Shown piece by piece: positions 31,857 through 45,564 of a DNA stretch of 64,000 nucleotides. Numbering within the stretch: position 1 is the first letter of the stretch; each line of letters begins with the position of its first letter. The notes under the pieces were generated by a model. That model was given only the letters and a program-made list of their open reading frames with translations, was not told where the DNA came from and did not search any database. The position numbers and the translations under genes are program-made. This stretch comes from Carallia brachiata (Eukaryota > Streptophyta > Magnoliopsida > Malpighiales > Rhizophoraceae). The DNA lies in assembly GCA_021464245.1 (NCBI GenBank), contig JADCRB010000001.1, forward strand, positions 6,320,152 to 6,384,151, in the 5' to 3' direction.

Positions 31857-33102
31857 TTTAACATGCATCTTTTTTTTTTTTTTTTTTTTCTATTTGTTGC
31901 TTTCATTTTCATCTGTTCTTATGTGTTCAATCATTTTGCTCAAACACTTCCAATGGACATTATGTTTGTTTCAAATACTTGTTGGACACATACACTCATT
32001 TTTTATGCCTTAGAGAGACATTAGCATTGCCAATATATGTTTTTAGATAAATAATAACTTTAAGCTTGAAATCAGCCATGCACATCCAAATGGATGTAGC
32101 CGACATTTTTTTTTCACTTCAATTCAATACTATAATTTTTTGGTGAATATTTTTTTGATAGGCATAATGAGATTTGAATGAATACTTAATTGGAATTGAA
32201 ACTATGTTAATGATCAATGTGGTATCCTGACCTTATATGTTAATTGGAATTCTGATATGCAGATTTTAGTGGCAAAAAATTACATGTTGGTAAGTAAATG
32301 AGAATGAAATCATATATTTGGAAACATATCCTCTGTAGCCAGGTGTTTATATAATTTCTGCTATCTCAATGATGATGTATCAGATGCCACAGTTTAATTT
32401 TTTAGACTGCAATGTGAGATCTATTCATCTTAAACTAATTGAGATGTTTGAAGTGTAAATTGTGGACAGTCACTGATATAAGATCTATGTTTGCCTTGTT
32501 GACCAGCATTCATTTAGTAATTGACCAGTTATTGATTTGCAGGTCACATTGGCTGCACATTTTGCCAGTCTATGGATAAAAAAATCCATCACCCAGCCCA
32601 GGGATTTGAGAGAGGTCATATGTCCATTGTTGAGAAGCCTAAGGGTTGTCATCCTACTGTTTCCACAGATGGAACTTTTGATTTTGAGAAGTGGTATGAG
32701 AGGACATATTACTATGTTCGTTTTCCTGTTTCTCCAAGAAGGCCTGCACAAGAGAGAAAAGAAGAAAAAGAGGCTGATCACCAGCAAAATACTGAGTGTG
32801 CAAAAAGGGCACTAGCACACTATAATAAAACAATGGTTCATTTGTTTTTCCTTTCTTTTGTTTTTTTTTGAATTTTCTTTCCTTTCCCTTGTTTCTCTTC
32901 TTTGTATTTTTCTTAGGTGTAAACTCTTAGTAATTTTTACTACTTATGGCTTTATCCCTGCATCTTGCAGCACAAGGATTTTGAGCTTGTGGAGGCTTTA
33001 CTGTCAACTGCATTTCTCTATCGTCATCCTCCTGATCTCTGTCCTACAATCTGGTATCATGCCAATTTCAAGGCCAAGCCCCAGAAGTCTGATTCATGGT
33101 GA
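30297..33102 (+). CDS. Tandem DUF3615-domain plant protein, C-terminally truncated by a frameshift
   Basis: Exons 30297-30541, 30751-30843, 31192-31393, 31549-31753, 32263-32289 (27-base microexon), 32543-32835 and 32971-33102 join in frame to 398 residues. The start is basic, with a serine/lysine repeat (SKSKSKSKSS) like a nuclear localisation region. Two repeats follow. The first runs ALAHYNEK...WFHINFEAKA...LFFAEL, then a CTFC...HHP module. The second runs ALAHYNK...WYHANFKAKP and then stops at TGA 33100. ALAHYN / H-NF-AK is the pattern I associate with the plant domain of unknown function DUF3615. No biochemical role is known to me. The stop results from a frameshift near 33098: the next frame continues with the expected FFAEIY strand. 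Confidence 0.78.
30601..30623 (+). repeat. Short TTAGGG-type telomere-like tract
   Basis: TAGGG followed by three TTAGGG units lies in the first intron of the DUF3615 gene, 60 bases after the donor. This is the TTAGGG form, whereas most plant telomeres are TTTAGGG. It is too short to be a telomere remnant and is perhaps a telo-box-like promoter/intron word. Confidence 0.8.
31793..31852 (+). repeat. (CT)n-(AC)n compound microsatellite in DUF3615 intron
   Basis: CT/TCTC repeats run into about 13 AC units, followed by a 25-base T run at 31872-31889. Intronic and likely length-polymorphic. Confidence 0.9.
32263..32289 (+). other. 27-base microexon of the DUF3615 gene
   Basis: A CAG acceptor precedes and a GTAAGT donor follows ATTTTAGTGG...CATGTTG. 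Both borders are phase 1, as in the neighbouring exons, so inclusion adds nine residues (DFSGKKLHV) and skipping leaves the frame unchanged. It is supported only by splice signals and phase. Confidence 0.5.
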
Positions 33103-34413
33103 TTCCTCTACAAAGCTTTTTTTCGCTGAAATATACTCGGGGAAAGAAAAGAAAGTCACTTTATGCACTATCTTGGAACCGGACGATTGTGGTACATATC
33201 GTGTCCTTTTCTTCACGCAATACTTTGTTCTTTTCTGAGTTGTTCTAGTCTGCATTTAAAAATACAATGATTTATATTTGCTGTTTATTTGAATCTGAAA
33301 AATGGAAAAGTTGTAAGTGCATTCTCTCTGTTTTTAAAAAAAAAAAAAAAAAAAAAAACTTTTTGATGTGCTGTTGAGCTGTATTCTCTGATGCTAATGG
33401 TGTTGCTTTTGAATTGTTTATTCGATATTTTTTTCTTTTCTGAATCAGAATTGTGTCTTGGTATCAACTGCTATTCTTATTTTTCTTTTTCTTCTTCCTG
33501 CAAGCAACAACATTAATGATCAATCCATGTTGCACTCCTGTTCTGTAATCTATTTTCTAATCTCCCTACTTATAAAAAAGGTTTAACGAAGGATTTTTGT
33601 GGGATCTCTGGCAATGTTTTCTGGGAAATTCTTGTGCACTGGTACACTTTTTTTTTCTATTTTTTCCCTATTTGGTAATGTTTCTATTTAGATGGTGATG
33701 CATCATTTATGGGTAAATCCTAAGACTGGTAACACTGGACCCCCCTTATCTCAATTCTACGTGATCGAAAATCCTTAGTTGGGGTTTGATTGTACTAAAC
33801 AATTTTTCTAGTTTTTTTGTTTTTGGGAGTATGTTCGAATCCGGAGTTTTTTTTTTTTGGTGGGTAGAATTGAGTTTCCTTTATTTTTGAACCAATCTGA
33901 CTAATTTTTTATATTTCTCCTATATGTGAAGATGACAATATTACATGCTTATCTTAGAAGAAAAGCAGCAGATGACAAATTACATGCTTATCCCAGGTGT
34001 CTGAACAGTGTTCAGACAAACGTATGAATGCATGTAATTGACTCATTTTGCTCGCTTGCTTCTAATCAAGAGAGATTGAAATCTTGTTTTAGAATCTCCT
34101 ATGAAATGCAGTGGAGTTATAATTGATTTCGACTCATCAGATTAATGGTTGATTATGGACAACCCTTTTGTTTTTGTTACAATCTAACTGTGTTTGTCCA
34201 CCATCGATGGATTTAAATGATTTCGACTACTAGAATGCTTAGCTTGAAAGAAACTGTACAATTGCGTATTCACATGTAATTTATAATGTGGTTTGCAGGT
34301 GACTGTGAATTTTGTGGCCCTGCCGGCGGTAGCGGTAAATACAGAATTTGGCATCCGGTGGATGGATATCATGGTTTTCTTACTGACTACAGCAGCGATG
34401 CAATGGACAATTG
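33103..34413 (+). pseudogene. Out-of-frame 3' remainder of the DUF3615 gene
   Basis: 33103-33191 encodes, one frame over, DSSTKLFFAEIYSG and CTILEPDDC, the missing end of the second DUF3615 domain. A GTACAT donor at 33192 and an acceptor ending at 34298 lead to 34299-34413, which encodes CEFC...KYRIWHPVDGYHGF and a normal stop. This final exon parallels the CTFC...IHHPAQGFERGH module after the first domain. One indel near 33098 separates it from the coding frame. If the indel is an assembly error, the real protein would be about 470 residues. Confidence 0.75.
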
Positions 34414-36459
34414 ATGACAACTACTGTTCTTTTTTCATTCTAATGTTGGAAGTACGTATGTAGTAAGATATGTAACCTGATCTAAATCTATGCGTTAAAT
34501 GTTAAGTTGGCTAGGTGATGCTTGATGGATACCCTTTTGCACCACCTTTTAATATTTATAAGTTATATAGTGCAAAAGGGTTATCCTGTGGTAATATGCT
34601 TCTCGTTGATCTGTGCTCAAATTGCATGTATAGTCTGTGAAGCATGTTAGTTTCCTTTATTCTTTTGCAGTGAAGTTAAAAGCGTTGCCTCCCTCCCCGC
34701 CTCGGTGCTAAGGCGAAGCGCTGGAGGAGTGGAGCGCTCTTTGATCTTGAAGCGAAGTGACTTCAAAGAGGTGCTCGCTTTTATCGCTGAAGCGTGAGGC
34801 GATAAGAACGCTAGGCGATTGCTTCTGTTCTCACATCCCTCCGTGATTTTTTGATCTCTTTCTCAATTGTTAATGGGTAAATATACTATTTAGTGCTTTT
34901 AATTTGTTAATTGTCAAATTATTTGATATTGAGGCATTAAAGACAATAAATTACAATTGGATAAATTTCACTTAGTTTTAGAGCACTTTTGTCGGCCAAT
35001 TATCTTCTAACTGATAAGTTTACCCGTTAAATTATTTTACGAATTTCTTAGTTCTATTTTCTAATCTAGAAATATAGCACCTCTTGCACACTACACTGTT
35101 TGAGTTTTATTTTTAAATTTTAAGAGGCAAATATGATATTAATATTAATATTAATATTACTATTAATATTAGGAAATTGTAGGCAAGAATGTTTTCTTGG
35201 CACTTAAATATTTATATAATCAAATTTAAAAAACTGAAGAATGTTGTAACTTAGGAGGTCCAATAAATGTAAAGATAATCAAATGTTTTAATACACAATT
35301 TTATCATTGTAAGTAGTGATCTACCTTATGCTATCCTTGTGTTTGTCTTCTTTCAGGCGCATGCCTGCGGTTTGTGGTTGACGGTTTTGAAAACATTGAT
35401 TCTTTTGTTTGTAAAGTGTTTAACTGAGAGTCTGCAAGATATATGCTGAAGTCGTTGCGACTTGATTGTGTCAGGCGTGTCATTGTGGACAATTGTTAAT
35501 AATCTTGGGTTTGGCTACTTAAAATATACTGAAAACGCAATCGTAAGAATGTAATTAGTACATATTAATTTATATTATTTAATTGTAAAAAAATTTATTA
35601 ATTTTTAAAAAAAGTAATAACCATTGAAGTATAGTCTACGTGTCTTCTCACGTATCTTTGCGAGGAAAACAAAGCCACCAAAATAAATCAACCATTGAAC
35701 TCTGGTTAGCGGGGGTCCCTCTCAGTATAAAAAATAATTATGGAATTAACAAGTTTTGGCATTACCCGAATGACTGAGACTTTAAAAGGGGTGAGGAGGA
35801 GAAGCAATTGCGACGAGGAAAAATGACGATGCTTGGATCAACCTTTGCTACGACTTCAGATCAGCACTAATAATACTATATGGCATGTTGGGTCCAGAAT
35901 GAAAGTTACTATTGGCAATAAATAATAATAATAATAAACCGTATGTTCTTTAGGGGAAAAGGTTTTCTAACTTTTATATTCTAATTTCTAATTTTTAACA
36001 TCGTTAAATGATCTTTTTTTTTTTTTTGTGCACTGATTTTTTTGGTGTACTGAGTCTTTCTGTCTATAATTTGAATTGAAAAAGATATTACTCCAATGTA
36101 TTTTGTTTGGAAAAATTAGTGCGCTTAATTTTAAAAAAACTTACAATTTTATTTGTTTCATCAAAAACATGAAACCATAATTAATTAATTATGGAATATT
36201 GTTGAAATTTTGAACTGAACTCGTTTTAGCATCAAAGGAGTTGATTTACTCGTTAAAAAAAAAAGTATATTTGAAGAATATATCATTTTAGATTGAAAAA
36301 ACTAGTTTCCAATTTGGCTGATGAATTTGGGTTTGAACTTGTGGTTAGGATTGTGATTAAAAACTTAATACGAGTTGAGTTTGAGCACGAGCTAACTTTC
36401 ATAAGTTGGGTCGAGAAGCCAAACTAAGCGCGACCATTGTGAGCCTCAGTTGTCCTATT
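34414..36459. other. Intergenic; includes possible transposon fragment at 34675-35395
   Basis: 34680-34830 is an island of GCG/AGGCG-rich words (GCCTCGGTGCTAAGGCGAAGCG, GAAGCGTGAGGCGATAAG). A related AGGCGCATGCC word lies at 35357. Such GCGCC-rich ends belong to plant hAT-like non-autonomous elements in my experience, but I could not match clean terminal repeats. An (ATTAAT)n run lies near 35135-35172. No gene is seen. Confidence 0.4.
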
Positions 36460-37725
36460 CTAACATCTAAAACCGAAGCTTCCTAATTTATCAACATGTC
36501 TATTGTTATTCCTCAAGGAGATTTATTATGACTTTTTTTATATTGTTCAGCTCTAACAAGGATAACATGGAAATTTTTGCATTCAAAAAATCAATCTGAC
36601 CCAACCCAAGGGAAGAGCTTTTATCATTTTTCGGCTATATGTTGCAAAGCCCATCTGAGTCATTATATGATTGGGTCTGGTTGAGTCCAATAATAGTATT
36701 AGTGACCTAGCCTAAACATTGACTAATTGTAATACACTATATTATATGGGTCCTTGAATTGAAGCCTCGAACATAGGCATCATTCTCATTATTTTATTGT
36801 CATTTTAAGGAATGGAATAATAGTCTCGAATTTTTAGCACAATTGAGGAACATACTTGACAAGAGTATAGCACAGATGGTAATCAGGTCCCCCAGCCTTG
36901 ACAGCATCAACACCATTGTTGAAATCTCTATATTTTGTGTTTGAATTTTAGTGACGTTCTCTTTTTTAACCATTTACCCTCGGTGTAACCCTATATATAT
37001 ATATATATATATATGAGATATAATTTTATTTTTTCTATCGATAGAATTAACTTGCAACTCTACAAATTATAAGATGTGTGGTGAGAGTGACACAAATGTC
37101 TAATATTTAACAATTTGAAAATTTTAACGAAAAAATTACGCCGAAAATACTTGATAGAAAACATGGCAAACAAATGTGGGATGACCAAGTTTAATAAAAA
37201 ATATACAGTTAAAAGTGTCAAAAGAATTGAAAAAAGAAGAAATCACCATATTGCTACTTTCAAGTGTTTGGTGCCTCCCGCATGTCCACTACATGTCTTA
37301 GTTAAGATGCCCTTAAAATGGAACTGGAAAACTTAACATCATAAGAAAATCTCTAAATTGCCATAATTTTCGGAAATGGAACTTATCAATCCTGCGATTT
37401 TATATCTCCATGGATTTGAAATCCATAAATTTGTAAAATTTCATCGCCCCCTAACTATTCTGCATTCCATCTTCTGAAGGAAAAACAATGGCATACAAGT
37501 AACCATCATGATGTAAACCAACAGTGTAATATGGTATAATACTAAACTGACCAATCCACATTCAAGTGAGGCATGTTTGTTTGATGATAACTAAACGCAT
37601 GAGCCATGAGACATAAGCCCATGACCTTTTAATTATAGCCCAATTTTTGTGTGGAGTCCTTATTCTCGCTCCTTCAAAAGTCCCACCGATCAACCAGGAT
37701 GATTTTGGCCCAACGCAAGGAGACA
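36460..37725 (+). repeat. Segmental duplication copy B of the DUF3615 upstream spacer
   Basis: Collinear with 27085-29880 but about half as long after deletions. It ends at GATGATTTTGGCCCA, matching 29806-29820. A frame at 37115-37336 is a chance product of this spacer. In copy A the DUF3615 gene follows; in copy B a SINE, 2.5 kb of AT-rich DNA and the myosin pseudogene follow. Confidence 0.85.
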
Positions 37726-37756
37726 TGTGGATAACTCTTAATTTAAAAATTTATGT

Positions 37757-37915
37757 GCTGGAGGTTGAGTATTTGCTTAACTGGTTGAGAGGGTTGTCTC
37801 TCAGTCTCTAGATAGAGGGTTCAAATTTCACCGAATCTCATTTTTCTCTCTCCAAATATCCAATATGACTCCTTGTAAACAAAAAAAAAAAAAAAGTCCT
37901 GTAAACCAAAAAAGA
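37757..37915 (+). mobile_element. tRNA-derived SINE, copy 2
   Basis: The head has A-box-like ACTGGTTGAGAGGG and B-box GGTTCAAATTTC, then the body matches the 26.7-26.8 kb copy through AATCTCATTT...CTCTC-AAATA. The tail is poly(A) (37881-37895) followed by a second A-rich tail. The flanks AAAAATTTATGT (37745-37756) and AAAAAATTATGT (37916-37927) form a target duplication with one mismatch. Confidence 0.82.
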
Positions 37916-37927
37916 AAAAAATTATGT

Positions 37928-40380
37928 CCTAGAATTAGGTTTAGCCCAAACGGTTGGTAGCTTAGTTGCCTAAACAGTTGGTAGCTTGATTGTCAACTGT
38001 TAAGTCTGATCCCTTAAAGTGTTGTCCTCACCACAACCTCTTTACCGCAGCTAGCAGGTCCTTTGAACAGAAAAAAAAAAAAAAAAAAAAAAAACAAAAC
38101 AAACAAAAGTGTCCCGAAATGCATAAGCTCTTACGTGGGGAATTGTTTGGAAGAAAGGTCGTATCGTACAAAAAGAGTGATTCCTCCGTAGTCAAGCTAG
38201 AAAATCAGCAAATTCACCATGAATTTGGTCAAATGCGGTTAAAGAATCAGATAAGACATTAAATTAAGAAACCATTCAATCTGTATTCACTTTGGTGAAA
38301 TCAGAAAACCGGACAAATATTACTAAAGTTTTATTTGTTTACTTTTGGAAAAATGTTTTTGATTATACTATTATTAAGACTACTTATATATATATATATA
38401 TATATGAGTATAATAATATATTTTAAAACAATTAATTAAAATGATGAAAAAAATCAAACTCTTCTATGAATTAAAGTCTAGTTCAATTTTTAATTTTATA
38501 ATTTTTTTAATTCGAGCACGTCATTTCTAGTGGTAAAAAAACAAGTCAACAACAATTAAATTGATACTAACTTCTCACGTGACCTCGCTTATAATATCCA
38601 AAATACTTTGCTTAGATTTCTCTTCGATTGTAAGGGTTAAAACTATTGGGTTTCTCCCGAACACAAGGCAATCGATCGGGTTAATCGATCATTATCGCAA
38701 GAATGGTTATATGCTTGTTTTGGTTTTGAGCTACGTGAAATTTGGGAAGGCAGACACAGCCTAGCTCACTTCCCAGTTAGCCAATGTGTCTAAATTGGCA
38801 TCATTGACTTGGTCCACTTACAATGGTATTTTTGTCTCGTTCATATAATAACAGTATAATTCTGCTTCGCTCATGTCGTGGTTTTCTTTAGAGCATGAAA
38901 TCATGGATTTAAATTTTAATCAAATTATTCAATTTTGAGAACTTTATTCTTATAAATATGATCATAAATTTGAATTTTTGTAAAAGTGTTCAGTCAATTT
39001 AAATGTATCTTTAACTTTGTTAGTAATAATTATAGAGTTTGCTCTCCGATTTTTCAGTGTAAATAGCTTTGCATCGCCGTAATCTTCTTTGACATACTGG
39101 AAGTGTAAGGTATCATCTCTCTTTTATATTTTATTAACTCAAAAAAATAATAACAAGATAATGCAAGATGGAAAGGAAATAATGGTGTATTCTTCGCCGA
39201 GCTACACATAGTATTTGTTATTTCGGCCACCACCTCGCGTCATTATGAATTATTTAAATTTAATTTTTGTAAAAAGATTATTTTTTTGTTGATGTGGCAT
39301 TGTTGGGTAAAGGTTGAGACAAAATTATCGGTCCGTATAACAATGCTATCCGGTTGATTATGGTTTAAACTTTAAAAATAATCTTTAAAATTCCATTTTA
39401 TAAAATGATTAGTCGGAGTGAAAGTTCTCCATTTATACGAAAATTAATAAGAAAAGAACAAAAGAAAGATAATTGAATAACAATTTATTATTGCTGAAGG
39501 CTGCAAAGGCCGGGTCGGATACCCACTTGTCTCGTTGTCTTGCAAGGTCGCAAAACTTTGTGCATGTAAATGACAACAGTATTCACTGGAATTACAAACT
39601 TGCCTGAAACACCACCCGCCCTTTCGTAATTGCCTCGAACAAAACATTATATTCCTTTTTTTTTTAATAAAGCAAAATTTCCGGTCTGTTCATAAAGCAA
39701 ATTTTATGTTCAGCAAAAATTACCATTGAATTGTGGAGTCTAAAATACGTTTATTTTTATAGAATATTCAGTGAGAATCACAATTTTTCTTTCAAAACAT
39801 GTAACGCTTTAGATAGGATATATTATAACTATATAATAGGACGACACATATGCATGAAATCCTCTGATTAAATTATAATTATCTGTAATCTAAAGTATTT
39901 TTATTCAAATGACACTCGTATTAACACAAAGATATTTTAAGACTATACATAACAGGATTAAGTAACTCAGTTTACTTTACCTAAAAATTGATTTGACTTA
40001 ATCTTCGTTGAAAGAAGTGTAATAATTCATAATTTACAATACTCAAAACTAAAATAATTGTAATTCAAATAACCCTATTCTAAAAAATTTTGAAAAATCA
40101 AAATAATTTGACCTGAATTTGACACTATTACTAATTTGCCACTTCTATTGAATAATGTTATTTATACACCCTTCTTCTAATATTTTCTGCACGGTAATTT
40201 GTGAGCTCAATTTTTAAAATTTTTTTGTTCAAAAATCATAAGGGTAGGAGTGCAATTAGCTCTAAATTCCTGTCCTAAGTCTCAACCAGGAATTTAAAAC
40301 TACAAGTAATTAAGCTTAATCACAATAATGGTTTTCCCACGGCAGTCCAAATTTGTTTTTCCTTTTTTTTTTTTAAAAAA
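37928..40380. other. AT-rich intergenic DNA
   Basis: No gene recognised. It contains a short imperfect duplication (GGTTGGTAGCTTAGTTG / AGTTGGTAGCTTGATTG at 37951-37992), a 26-base A run near 38070 and an (AT)n run at 38386-38405. The short frames here have no protein-like features. Confidence 0.5.
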
Positions 40381-40399
40381 AAACTCACATTTCTAAGAG

Positions 40400-41264
40400 A
40401 TAAGCTCTAGCAGAGAGAGAAGGAGCTTTGTCGGTCTGTGTTGTCGTCCCCACATTAGCTGACCAAACCAATCATAAAAAAAAAAGCTTCAAACTTTTAG
40501 AGAGAGAAGGATAAAAGAGACTAAAAAGCCAACCTAGAAAGCGAAAGAAGAGATAGATACTGAATCAAACCCAAAACAACTTTTTAGAGAGAGAAAGAAA
40601 CCAAAAAAGTTGGGATTGGTTTGGTTTGATATGGTATATAAAGTTTCAAAATTTATTTAGAAGGAGAAAGAGAGAGGGAGGGGGAAGGGGGGGACGGAGG
40701 GAGGGAGGTTGTGGGTAGTTTTTGAAAGTTGACAGCTGTTGAGTGGTTCAAGTTGGCTGTGATCTTGGAGATTGTGGTGGTTGTTTTGGATGAGCTAAAA
40801 GGATCTACTTTGGTAGTATTAGATGGTAATTCTAAACAAAAATTATTCTTCACTAGTTTTTTTTTTTTCCCTGTTACTTGTTCTTGTTCTTCCTTCTTAT
40901 TAATTTTGAATATGGGCAGAAATTGAGTTTACTTGGTATGACTTGGAGAACCAGGTATCTTTGGCTGCTGTTTGTCTGAATTTTTTGAAAATTTTTATCT
41001 TTCAATTACTTGTAGATTTTGCGTTTGCTTTAATTTTGGTTAATTTGTCATAGCAAATTCTCCCCTTTATACTGGGCCTATTTTGATTGTAAGAAATAAG
41101 TCAAGTTAGACAAGAAAAGGAGAGTGTGGATGGTTAGGGGGAAGAGGAGCTTATGGCTTTCTTTGTAAGTGGGGTTAATTTTGAATTTTGATGCCTCAGT
41201 CATGTTCTCTCTGTTGGGGATAAGGAAGTTCTGATCTCCTTCCTACCATTTCATTTTCGGGCAG
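40400..41264 (+). other. Leader region of the myosin pseudogene (inferred)
   Basis: Purine-rich GAGAGAGAAGG words (40410-40710), typical of plant promoter-proximal and leader sequence, precede the first recognisable myosin exon at 41265. Plant myosin XI genes normally begin with a tiny ATG exon; none is identifiable here. Confidence 0.35.
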
Positions 41265-43824
<2,560 letters not shown>

Positions 43825-44588
43825 GTAAGCACTTAACTTGTCACACTCATCTCAGAAAGACTTTGATTTTTTTTTTAACCAATGCGCTGTTGGAGATGCA
43901 TGATCCATGTTAAACTATCTTCTGTTAACCCATTAATAACAAGGCAATTGGCACAACTGTTGTTTATTTTATTTGTCAAAGTAGCTTTTTATCTAAAAGG
44001 TCACACCTGTCAAACGATTTCTTTGGGGCACAAGGTAATTTGTTTCCTTTATTGTTGATGAGGAATCGCTTGTGGGCAGACCCTGAGATAGCTAGCATTG
44101 CCCCTTTGAGCCTCATATTCTACACGCCAAGATTACTGAATCGAGCTCTGGTTGTGCTAATTATTACAATTTTTTTTTAGATTGAACCCATGGATTTCTT
44201 GACCTGTAGGTCTCCTCAATTCTTTGCGTTAGTCTTGTTAGTTTTCATTTTGTGCGGTGTTTGGTGATGCAATATTTTGTATTGATATGCAGAGAAAATG
44301 CCACATATGACTTTCCATGTATCTTAATTAATTATTCTCTTGTAAAATACCATTCACAATTGCTGTGAAACTCAGCATTCAGGGAATGCAGAAGCGTGAA
44401 AGCATATAATTCCCTAATTCTATGCTCTTGCTCTTATCAAGTATATAATACCCTTGTGTCATTTACTTGTTTGCATCCACAATCTTTGGAATCAGACATT
44501 TTCAACGACTAGAATGCTTGGCGTACCAATGCTTGGAGGGTATTTTATATTTGTCTAGTTGTATATAATTAATTGTTTGGTTTTGTAG
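43825..44588. other. Junction between myosin pseudogene and DUF3615 relic
   Basis: No exon is recognised. From about 44500 (CGACTAGAATGCTTGGC) it matches 34215-34240 upstream of the last DUF3615 exon, so the break between the myosin-derived and DUF3615-derived parts lies between about 43850 and 44490. Confidence 0.5.
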
Positions 44589-44659
44589 GTGACCATGGCT
44601 GTCGATATTGTGGTTGTGATGGACGTAAATTTTTAGTTGTGCACCCAGTGGATGGATAA
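44589..44659 (+). pseudogene. DUF3615 last-exon relic
   Basis: After a TTTGTAG acceptor the reading CRYC-x-C...FLVVHPVDG-stop parallels the last exon of the DUF3615 gene (CEFC...YRIWHPVDGY, 34299-34413), in the same phase. Flanks also match: TTCATCCTAATGTTGGAAGTA at 44709 against 34437, and the following ~250 bases. No other exons of this copy precede it, so it is a fragment. Confidence 0.8.
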
Positions 44660-45564
44660 AAGGCTATCTTCCTGCCAACGGTAGTGCGATGGGCTTGTGG
44701 TGGTTGGTTTTCATCCTAATGTTGGAAGTATGAATATATTTAGGGAAGTATCTAGTTTAAAATTACGCAGTGATCGTGAAGTTGGTTGAAAGACATTGAC
44801 CTCTTTTTGTTTTCATCCTTATGTTGGAATTATGCATGTATTAAGAGAAGTATCTAGTTTAAAATTATGAATATATTTGGGCAGCGCTTGACAGTTATTC
44901 TCTTGGATTTTGCTCAAGGGTCATTGATTGCATAGACAATCTGCGAAGGATGTGACCTCCCTGAGTTATTATGTAGGCAAGCTCTTCTACTGCTGCTTGT
45001 AAGCAACTAATTGCTCAATGAAATTATCTCAGTAAGCTGTTGGGTCAAATTTTTTGTTGCGTCTTTTTGTTTGAAGAGTTTCTTGGGTAGGAATGGTAAT
45101 ATCCAGAACTATCCTTTGGCTTGACTCTCCAGAATGCCTTACAACCTTTGCCAACGGCAATTTACAGGTCTTTAAATAGGAGACAACAACGAACAACCAA
45201 CGAATATTATTAAGAGATTATTGTTGCTTCTTATTACCTTTGATCCTAGTTTTAAAAATCGATCCGTTTGACTCAAGAACTAGTAATCCCAAGTTTTGAT
45301 GGGACCTATTCTTTATCTAACTGAATAAGTTAATCGAAAGTGGCCAGTTTGTATCTAAGCATATTCTAACCTAAAAGATTTCGTTTTTTTCTGCTAATCA
45401 TACAATCATGTTTAAAAGTAAAAAATCATTCTGTTTTTCGTCCTGGCTCAACATAAATTAATCTATATATCTATATGGTATTTATGTAAATGAAAGAAAC
45501 ATTTCTTCTTGCTAATATTTTTTGAATAGGCATAATGAGGTGTGAATGAATACTTAATTGCAAA
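44660..45564. other. DUF3615-derived 3' flank and spacer
   Basis: 44660-45010 resembles 34414-34660. 45515-45560 (AATATTTTTTGAATAGGCATAATGAG...GAATGAATACTTAATTG) matches an intron of the DUF3615 gene at 32145-32195. Pieces of the gene have thus been shuffled here. There is no intact gene. Confidence 0.55.

Noticed and set aside
37990..38262. 90-residue frame with poly-lysine
   Set aside because: Runs through a poly(A) tract in repeat-derived DNA; not protein-like.
40653..40926. Short frames on both strands upstream of the myosin exons
   Set aside because: Composition follows the GAGAGA-rich leader; neither matches the myosin N-terminus.
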